DNA of 64,000 nt from Ursus arctos (taxonomy: Eukaryota > Chordata > Mammalia > Carnivora > Ursidae): NCBI RefSeq assembly GCF_023065955.2, contig NW_026622797.1, forward strand, positions 52,635,689 through 52,699,688. Reading direction: 5' to 3'. Shown here one piece after another: positions 55,755 through 64,000 of this stretch; position 1 is the stretch's first letter; each line of letters starts with the position of its first letter. Below the pieces are notes generated by a model, which worked only from the letters and a program-made list of their open reading frames with translations, searched no databases and was not told where the DNA came from. Both the position numbers and the translations under genes were made by a program.

Positions 55755-58700
55755 AGGATCCAGAAATTGCACCCATGAATCTCCATAAACATGGCAAGAA
55801 AGTTAGTTAATAAACACCAACTAACTTTTTTCAACTGCAGCAATAAATCGTTCAATGGGTGAAATGTCCACAAGTTCTGTTCAAAACACCTTATGGATTG
55901 TTTAATTAGTAAACTCTTGCAACACTCGACAAATAGATATTGGCAAGTTAGAGAGACACAGGGTCCCTGAAGTATTAACTGTGCTGATAATCTAATCTGC
56001 AGACTTTTCAAAGGGACACACACTCCACTTTTTTTTTTTTTAAGATTTCAGACCCTCCAATGACAAACATTTTCCATTTTACATGTTCTAACAAGTAAAT
56101 AAAACATAAGACGCATACAGACAACAAGTTATAATAGTGAACCAAGTTGTTAATTACACACTGAGCCCCAAATAGATGAATAAAATGTCATATGTATATA
56201 ATAATGCTGGATATGTATGCAGCCTCCTGGAGTAATGACAGCATTTTTTCATACATTTAAAATGAAATAAAAGAAAAATATATTCCTCCAAAAACTAAAG
56301 TCTTCTTGTTGTTTCACCAAACGGCAAAGTAGGGTATTATTAGATAAACGTTTAAGGTCCCCCGTCCAGACTCCTACCAGCTGAAGTATAGGAAGATTCA
56401 CTTGGCAGTGATTTTTAGCTGTTGAACAATGTTGGGTCATAATTCTGTGGCATGTTTTGAACGAAGAAGTGCTGAGTGGGAAGAGTCATCCTTTGCAACA
56501 ACCTCTTCTGCAAAGTTACCAACACTCAGGGGAGGGGGAACATTTTTGGCTATGGTGAAGCGAGTCCTAACCCATTAATTGTGGGGAAACTCATGGTGCA
56601 GCCAAGCTTAGAGGGAACAGTTTCCTTCCTTGGCTCAGATAATCCAGAACAGACCACACTAAGAAGTGCTGGTTCGTTGACAAAACCCAAGTCATAAATT
56701 CATTAGTCGTAAGGATCATTTCAATACCTTTGTTTCAAGGGTACAACCCAAGTGCCAGTATTCATGGTAGTGATATCTTAAGTAAAATAGTGCATTTGAA
56801 AAAGTCAAAACCCTATCCTTTACTATGAGTTGAAAATGTATCTCCCCTTCATCAAAGGATCAGTAAGTGGGGCACTTTTGTTTATAAACGAATACATTTA
56901 CAGTATTCTCCTAAAGATAAAAGAAATGTATATCTTTTCTTGGCATAGGAAAGTTTGAAGCGCATTATATCAAGCTTCTCTCTCCTTTCTCCTTTGCTAG
57001 GATTCATTACCATCACCATAAAATAATTGATTAGGCTCCATGTGGCTATTCTTGGTTCTACCTGCAGAAGTTGAAACACACACGGTCCTTATCTTCTTAA
57101 AGCTTATATATTAACCTGACAGTGATCCTCTTAGGCTGAAACGCTCAAATCTTTCATATATTAATTTGTAAAGCACAAAGGAAAACACACAACATTTACT
57201 GTTTTAGTTGAAGAGCGATGCTTTTTATCCATGAAAAGGTCTTTTAAATACTTGACATACTCTTGAAAGAAAACCAAATACCACCAAAGACACGCTCCCC
57301 ACCAACCCAAAACACACACAGTTCAGAGTTGGTTTCAAGTGACAGACAGATACAGATAGATGGAAACAAGTAGCGATTTGATTCTCAATTTAGAGCAGAA
57401 GTATAGCCAGGCATACACACAAACGATTTCAAAATGCTTGTGAGAAGAAAGAGGCAAAATCGTTGGCTGGAAGTCCAGAGGCATTTAAAAACGCTTCTGT
57501 AAAATACCAGAGTTTGTACCTTCCTTCAGTTTTCTTTATCCATAACTACATGGAACCTTTTAGATGATCTTGCTCTCTATTTGTTTGCCACAATCCAATA
57601 ATGACCGCTACCTCGGGATACCATCAGTCTTTGGGTCAGCCGCTTCACCCAGCAGTAGGCAGACTGATGCTGCAAGCAGATGACCTATGATCCAAGCATT
57701 TAGTCTCCATGGAAAAAAGAGACCAACCCAATGACCATGCTCTGCAGTGAAACCCCAGAGGGGCTTTTATTCTGGAAGTTGTTACGAGTAGTTCATAACC
57801 TTTGTACTCTAGACACTCATTCAAACTACCTCACCACTCTGTAAACCAGGGGCGAAGGATGCTCGAAGGCATGAACTTTCTACCCAGAGTACTGTAAACA
57901 TTTGGGGGAGGCACAGAGCTACTGCTAAAATAAACCATAAAAAAGGACATTAGCCACGACACTTTTATTCAAGGAGCCCCTCTCAGTTCAGGGAACTCAG
58001 TTCCCACTTCAGCCCTTTTACTCAAGAGCTAGGTCCCACTAAGGACAAGCAAGGCACCTTAGAGTCCTGGCATTTTAAAGTTTTGCCAGCATCCTTAGGT
58101 GCTAATAAAAAGTACAGTTAAAAGAGCTAAAAGACTCAGGATGCAATAGAATAGTATATTTATGTATTTATAGTCTGGGTCTCAATGGTGTTTTCTCTTT
58201 TTTTAATTGTAAATGGAACCTATAAAAACATATAAAGGGGAGAATGTTATTCAAAAGAGATTACTTATTACTTAGTACTTCTTCTTCATTCTAATTTGGA
58301 TGTTTTAATTTTCATTTTTGATTGAGTTTCGGCTTTCATTAAGAGATCTTCCATCAGGTTCAAAGGTATTTTGGTTACAAATTCAAATTAAATGATTTGA
58401 TCTTACACTGCAAAAAGCCTTTTCTTCTTTGGGGAGAGAGGGAGAGTAGAGAAGAAGGAGGTCACCAATGCCGAGCCCACTGACTATCCTCCCAAAACTG
58501 GTATAAATAAAATTATCAGGGGAAGCAGGAAGTGAAATTGGACTAACTGAATAAAATAAAAGACTAGATTTATTCTAAAACTTGTATTTAATTAAAGTAA
58601 AATTGTACTCTAAAAACTACTTTAAATTAAAAAGTAAAATTGTAGGAAATTATAATATAATTTTTAGGTTTTAATAACCTCTAGATGATGACTACAGATT

Positions 58701-59189
58701 TTTTTAGGTTCTATAATGAAGACACACGGAGTTAAGAAGTGTTTGGGTGCAAATCAGCCATCCCACTAAATGCATCATCAACTGCTAACAAGGAGACAGT
58801 CTGTCTTCCAACAAAGGATCCAAAATAATTGAATTTAATATGCTGGGTATTTTAGTATGCTGCAGTCTGATGAGGTAAATTACATATTATTTAAGTCAAG
58901 CTGATAATTATTTTTAAAATTGTTAGTTAAATGTAAAGCATATAAAGTGTAACAGATAATAAAAGGCATCTGTTAACTAGAAATTCAAGAAGACCGTGCC
59001 TTTAACACAAATGATGTGGAAAATTTCCCATAGAGTAAAAAATATTGCCAAAATACTCAGTTCACTTCAATGAACAAACGAGTATGTCTTAATCATGATA
59101 ACCTCCATGTCACTGAGGCAAATTTTTACAGGTTTCCTTTGGTATATCTTATCATAAAAGTGTCTTTGAACAATATTTATCATATCTGA
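55755..59189. other. Long repeat-poor intergenic stretch
   Basis: 3.4 kb with no gene and no transposon I can name apart from a poly(T) run near 56029-56043. AT-rich, with one (AGAT)-like run at 57345-57362. Confidence 0.5.
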
Positions 59190-59490
59190 TTTTTTATAAT
59201 GTGGTAAAATAAACATAAAATTTAGCATTTTAATTTTTTTAAGTGTTCAGTACAGTGACATGAAGTACATTCACACGGTTGTGCAACTATCGCCACTATC
59301 CACTTCCAGAACTTTTTCATCATCCTCAAACTCATTAAATAGCTCCTCATTCTTTCCTGCCCCTAGTCCTTGGTAACTTCCCTTCTACTTACTGTCTCTT
59401 TAAATTGGACTATTTTAGGTTCGAACGCACGAGTGGAATCATATATTTATCCTGTTGTGTCTGGCTTATTTCACCGAGCATAATGTTAAT
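59190..59490 (+). mobile_element. LINE-1 (L1M-type) 3' UTR fragment
   Basis: Same part of the element as 43490-43790: AGCATTTTAATTTTTTTAAG, GTACATTCACACGGTTGTGC, CCACTTCCAGAACTTTTTCA, CTTGGTAACTTCCCTTCTAC, TGTGTCTGGCTTATTTCACC. Confidence 0.8.
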
Positions 59491-61035
59491 TATTTTTAAA
59501 AAAATAAGCAAATCATACTTACTCAATTTATATATGAAAGAAGGAAACAAACATGTTACCCAGAAAATATTAAAGGCAGCACCATTCTGAAAATACATCA
59601 TAACCATCATCGGCTACCCACTCACCTTTGCAAAAATAATTTTTGCCTTCTATAAAGAAAATTCAAGTTTCAGCATCATTTCCCCTTGAAGGGCTCAGAC
59701 TTCAGAATCTTCCTGGACAAGCCATGTTGTGGTCTACTTCTCGCCTGGAAAGGAAAGTTATGCCAGCTATCCTAAGCAACCCTTTGCTGCACCACACACC
59801 TGTTCAGACAACGGGTCAGTTAAACAAGCAAAATAGCAGCTGAGAAAGCCAGGTCAGCTACCCTATGATCTGAAAGACATTTACAGAACCAGTCCCCCTT
59901 CTCTGCCTTCTTTATGTGAAAATAGCAGTTGAAGTAACATGATTCCTTCCCTTCCTGTTTGAAGAGACAGTGAAAGCCCTCCCGCTGCGAGTCCACTCTC
60001 TAAGTCTGGGGAAGAGGCCTCCTCAATCCTCCAGCTTAGTCCATAAGCCTGGGTCTACAGGGGAAAGAAGACCCATTCCACTCTGGTTATGTTTGTTTAA
60101 GGAGCCAGGTCCAACTCAAAGAGTTAACGATTAACAAGAACCATATTACATGTCACATTTTCTTGTTGCCATGCTTTTTACTCCTAGGTATAATTAAGGA
60201 GACGCTTTGCTTTCTGAGTTTCTTAAGCTGCTCTTCAGTTGGGCTCAAAGAATCTGAACACAAAAAATACACAAACTAAATGGATAACATTATGGACTTA
60301 TGACAGGTGAAATCTGACTTTTCTAGAAATATTTTTTTTTTTGAAACTGGCACAACACTACAGTTACAGCAGGAAAACCACCCAATCAGGTGTAAGGATT
60401 TTATGAGCATACTTCTTCCAAATGTGTTTTTATAAAATTTTCTCCAAGCACAACTTATTATTAGATTACAAGTACAAAAAGTACACAATTCTTTTTTAAG
60501 GACATGGCTTTTTAAAATGTTCTCCTTTACTTGTAACTTCTGAATAGTGTTTCTCTCAATCCCTTAAGTGTGAGTATGTTGGTTTGCTTTATTTTACCTC
60601 AAGGAAGAAAAAAGAGAGGATGAATCACCAAAATCCACCTAAGTACTAGCTCGTAAAAAATATGTTTCGTAGGTATAAACATATGTTTTTGAAGGTGTAA
60701 CTCCAAGATATCGGGTGCACAACACCGACAAGTCTATCAGAGCCTTTTGTCGAGCGGGAAATCTTGTCTTGGTAGGTGAAATGGATGGAGGCAGAAAACC
60801 TAGCATGCCCAGAAACCTGACAGCTCAAGAATATACATTATTATGAATAATCTCATCTGTTTTTGCAACCAATCGATCAACCAAACAACCAATCAATAAA
60901 ACTTAAGAAGAACCTCAACACCTTAAATCCTATAGTACTATAAATAACCCTGGATAAAAACAAAATCCCTATGTGCAATAACTCTCTTTTAGGCTTTCAT
61001 TTTCATTTTAGTCAAGCTTTCCCGGTGCTCTCTTA
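59491..61035. other. Intergenic stretch
   Basis: No gene or clear transposon; AT-rich unique DNA. Confidence 0.5.
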
Positions 61036-61051
61036 AGATCACACAATTTTT

Positions 61052-61245
61052 TTTTTTTTAAGATTTTATTCACTTATTCGACAGAGAGAGACAGCCAGAG
61101 AGAGAGGGAACACAAGCAGGGGAGTGGGAGAGGAAGAAGCAGGCTCTTAGTGGAGGAGCCTGATGTGGGGCTCGATCCCATAACGCCGGGATCACGCCCT
61201 GAGCCAAAGGCAGACGCTTAACCGCTGTGCCACCCAGGCGCCCCT
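61052..61245 (-). mobile_element. SINEC, minus orientation, young ursid-like subtype
   Basis: Poly(T), TTCGACAGAGAGAGACAGCC, GTGGAGGAGCCTGATGTGG, head GCTGTGCCACCCAGGCGCCC. Perfect 16-base duplication AGATCACACAATTTTT at 61036-61051 and 61246-61261. Confidence 0.97.
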
Positions 61246-61462
61246 AGATCACACAATTTTTGAATGCTCTCTGGGAACGTAGAGATAATGTAGAATGGTA
61301 CAACAGTAACCAAACGGCTCTTTTTTTTTAGTGGAACCACCACCGATTATCTTTCTTTTCTTGCATTAAACCTACTGAACAAATAAAATAGATAAAAGCA
61401 AACATCTGGTTGGGAGGCAACCTGGGGATCCAAGGCCCATGCTTGAGAGCCACTGTCTGTCA

Positions 61463-61562
61463 GTCCAATCCCCTCATTTTACGGGAGTGGAAACAGAAGT
61501 CCAGTAAAGTCGGGAGACTTCTCCAAATTCGTATTTCACCAACACTGGAGTTGAGCCTAGTA
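61463..61562 (-). mobile_element. MIR-type element (antisense)
   Basis: CCAATCCCCTCATTTTACGG, GAGTGGAAACAGAAGTCCAG, TAAAGTCGGGAGACTTCTCC and CACTGGAGTTGAGCC follow the antisense MIR order. Confidence 0.6.
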
Positions 61563-61809
61563 TGCAAGCGCCTTCCTCAGAGCCTACATCATCTCTACCA
61601 TATCTTACTATTTTGGAATTTCAAATAACTTACTATTTTGCACTTGTAGAACTGAAGAAGCGGCACAAAGATTAGTGGAAGGTGGGGAATATGTGTTTGA
61701 AATTCTTGATCACCTAAATTTGGGTTCTTAGACCAAAGAGATGAGAAATAAAGAAAAATGGAGAAACAGGGAAAGGAGGAACTAAACCGAAATCAAGGGT
61801 AAAAGCAGG

Positions 61810-62150
61810 CACTCATCATTCTTTCCTATATTCATCCGCTCAGTGAAGTTATTACAGACATGGCGCCAAGTACTGAGAAAGATGCCAAGATAAATTAGGA
61901 CATTGTTTCTGGGCACAAGGTTCCAATTTGGCATAGTGCGGGCACGCACACACAGTCCTAGGCAGAATGTGAGAGATGCCACAAAAGCGACACAGGAGAG
62001 GCAGAGACGAAGAGAGGAAAGAGCAATCAGGGCAGGGTGCTGGAGAAGGTGTCATCTGAGCGGAGTCTCCAAGCATATGGTGGGGGATGGCTGCACCCAG
62101 GAAGGATCCCAGCAGCCTCAGCTGGACGAACAAAGGTGGAAAGAATGCAG
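61810..62150 (-). mobile_element. Possible LINE-2/MIR-related antisense remnant
   Basis: Diffuse similarity to the antisense L2 3' region (TTCATCCGCTCAGTGAAGTT, then GGCGCCAAGTACTGAGAAAG, and GAGAAGGTGTCATCTGAGCG). Weak and easily over-read. Confidence 0.3.
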
Positions 62151-64000
62151 TTCTCTCTCCCATCCACACTGGCTAACACAGAGGACTCTTAACACAGTTG
62201 TGGGAAGAACATCTGGAAAGTTACTTTGAGCACTTTGAAGCTGACCTTACTCTGTGGTGTGGTAAAGAGAAAGGGGTTCGGGGTAGGGAGAAGAGAGGTA
62301 GCCAGGAGACCAAGTAGAGACCAAGGCTCCCCGACTGGGGTTACAGGACTGGGCAGTGAGGGAAGGGAAGTGCCTATTTACTAAAGGGATGAATGGAAAA
62401 CACATCCTTATAGAAATAAGACACATAAGACCAGGTCAGCCACCTAAGGGCTGTTGGTAAAAGGAAGCTATAGATTTCAATATTTGTTGACGAACTTGAC
62501 TCCATAAAAACTGTGGAGGCGGCAGAATCAGCTTTCAGGGCTGCACCTAGTTTGCTTCCTAGGGTCAGTTTCTTTACAACGAAACTCCCCCTTCTCCATA
62601 CTTTGCTGCCTCTAAAAGGGCTGATGTGAAGTTGGAAAGCCTTTCCCTCTTATTTAGAGAAAAGAGCTTAAAAATACTAAGGAATGGAAAAGGTTAATTC
62701 GGAGGCAAGACAAAAGCAACACCGAAGAAAGAGAAAAGTCTTCCCCTACCTTGCTGGCCTTCAATATTCCATAAAACACATTTCTCTCCTGATAAGACCC
62801 TTGCTGACCAGGCAACCACACTTTACTGCGGGTTCACTAACTGAACTAAGCTGTCTTTTTCAAGGATATCAATGCAACCAGAAGAGCCATAAAATTGTGA
62901 AATTTCGAGAAAAGGGGGCTAAGTCAAACAGAGGCTTGGCTTAGCCTGATCTGTCCAGGTGTGGACAGAGCGAAGCTGCTGACATCACGAAAATGCAGTG
63001 TGGCCCGTTCTGAGTGCATGCGTTCTGCCCATCCCCACACATGCCCTGCTTCTGCTAGAGAGGTGGTTGTTGACAGGTGCAGTGCTCATGCCATCAGAAG
63101 TCTGGAAAAGGGAGAGAAACTTTTCCAAGTTCTAGTCATTCATATGAAATAAAATACAAACAAAGCCGTAACACTCATTTGCTCTTGCCACTATGTTTTA
63201 GAATTTCTGGCATAAGCTGGTTCAGAAGTGCCAAATTTGAAGTTTTAAAGCTAAAAAAACAAGACGATCCCTCTACTTTGAATTAATTTATTAAAATGTC
63301 CCAGACTCTAAGAACCGTGCAGCTCGTACAGCAGCCCCAGCATTTTAGCGCCAGAGGAGACCAAGGACCACAGAGGTGCGGGGTGTGCTCTCAGTTGTCT
63401 GATCAACAGTGAGAACTGACGGTTCTCCAGGCTTCTCAACTTCTGGCTCTTAATCTTTCTGCTACCATAATGGTTTTCTTATTAGTCTGTAAAATTTTAG
63501 TGAAAGTCAATGTAATTCTTATTCCTTTGGTGCAACCGCTGGAGAGACTGCAGCAGAATGGACCTCTGAAGAGAAGGCTGTCGGAGAGGGAACTGCAGGG
63601 GTGATCCTAATACACATTTCCCCCTGGAAAGTCCCAGTCAACTTCCTTTAACAAAGTCTTTGTATCTTAACTCTTGTGTGATCAGCTCAGCCACACACAA
63701 TGAAAAGAAAATATGCAATTCTCAGCGTACCTTTTGACCAACTGTTCATGTGTCTGTCTGCCTCTCTACGGACATTTCCTCCAAAGACCTATTTCACTGC
63801 TAAAGACTATTTTAAAAATGTACTATGCCAATAAAAACCAACTTAACGACTTCTCTTACTGCCCTCAAAAACTAACAAAATTGCATAGAATTAAATTACT
63901 AAGCTGTGACTAAAAATGAGGGCTACATAACACGTAGTACTTACAATTAAGGACACAAATTAAGATTCCAAATTCTTCCCTCATGTCCATCAGTTATTCT
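62151..64000. other. Intergenic stretch at the right end
   Basis: No gene and no clear transposon. In other mammals this is part of the long gap between PRDM1 and PREP. Confidence 0.45.

Overview
The window is vertebrate nuclear DNA from a carnivoran. It carries tRNA-Lys-derived carnivore SINEs (SINEC/Can-SINE). The young copies at 45.97, 47.64, 47.99 and 61.05 kb resemble the bear/giant-panda type, so an ursid is the best guess. This rests on recall of the family, not on a database search. No bacterial, phage, CRISPR or viral gene system is visible.

The only protein-coding gene I can support is PRDM1 (BLIMP-1), complete on the minus strand from a promoter near 26.1 kb to a poly(A) site near 3.59 kb. 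All seven coding exons have consensus GT/AG junctions and compatible phases: 25860-25819, 24199-23960, 17344-17225, 13877-13625, 8648-7549, 7109-6981 and 6596-6024. They join into an 818-residue reading frame. It has an acidic N-terminus, a PR/SET domain (exons 2-4), a proline/serine-rich middle (exon 5), five zinc fingers (exons 5-7) and a C-terminal SUMO-type motif. The second in-frame ATG in exon 2 would give a 785-residue form. A short first exon in intron 3 (ATG at 14101) would give a 687-residue form lacking much of the PR domain, matching the known human PRDM1-beta design.

Layout. 1-3.59 kb: 3' flank with three (CA)n/(GT)n microsatellites; ATG5 would be expected further left from conserved synteny but is not in the window. 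3.59-6.02 kb: 3' UTR with miR-9, let-7 and miR-30 type seed matches. 6.02-25.86 kb: coding exons and introns, with an internal CpG island over exon 5, a two-copy tandem duplication in intron 4 and purine-rich tracts in introns 1 and 2. 25.86-26.4 kb: 5' UTR and CpG-rich promoter. 26.4-64 kb: upstream intergenic DNA without a recognisable gene. It holds a near-perfect Maf/Bach2-type element about 2 kb upstream of the ATG, 14 SINEC insertions, old LINE-1, LINE-2, MIR and MER5 remnants, and several repeat-free blocks dense in transcription-factor-like motifs that are candidate enhancers.

The first 28.8 kb contains no SINEC copy, while the remaining 35 kb contains 14. This fits a tightly regulated developmental gene. 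The most useful observations are the beta-exon prediction, the overlapping uORF that ends just before the second start codon, the upstream MARE and the candidate upstream enhancers.
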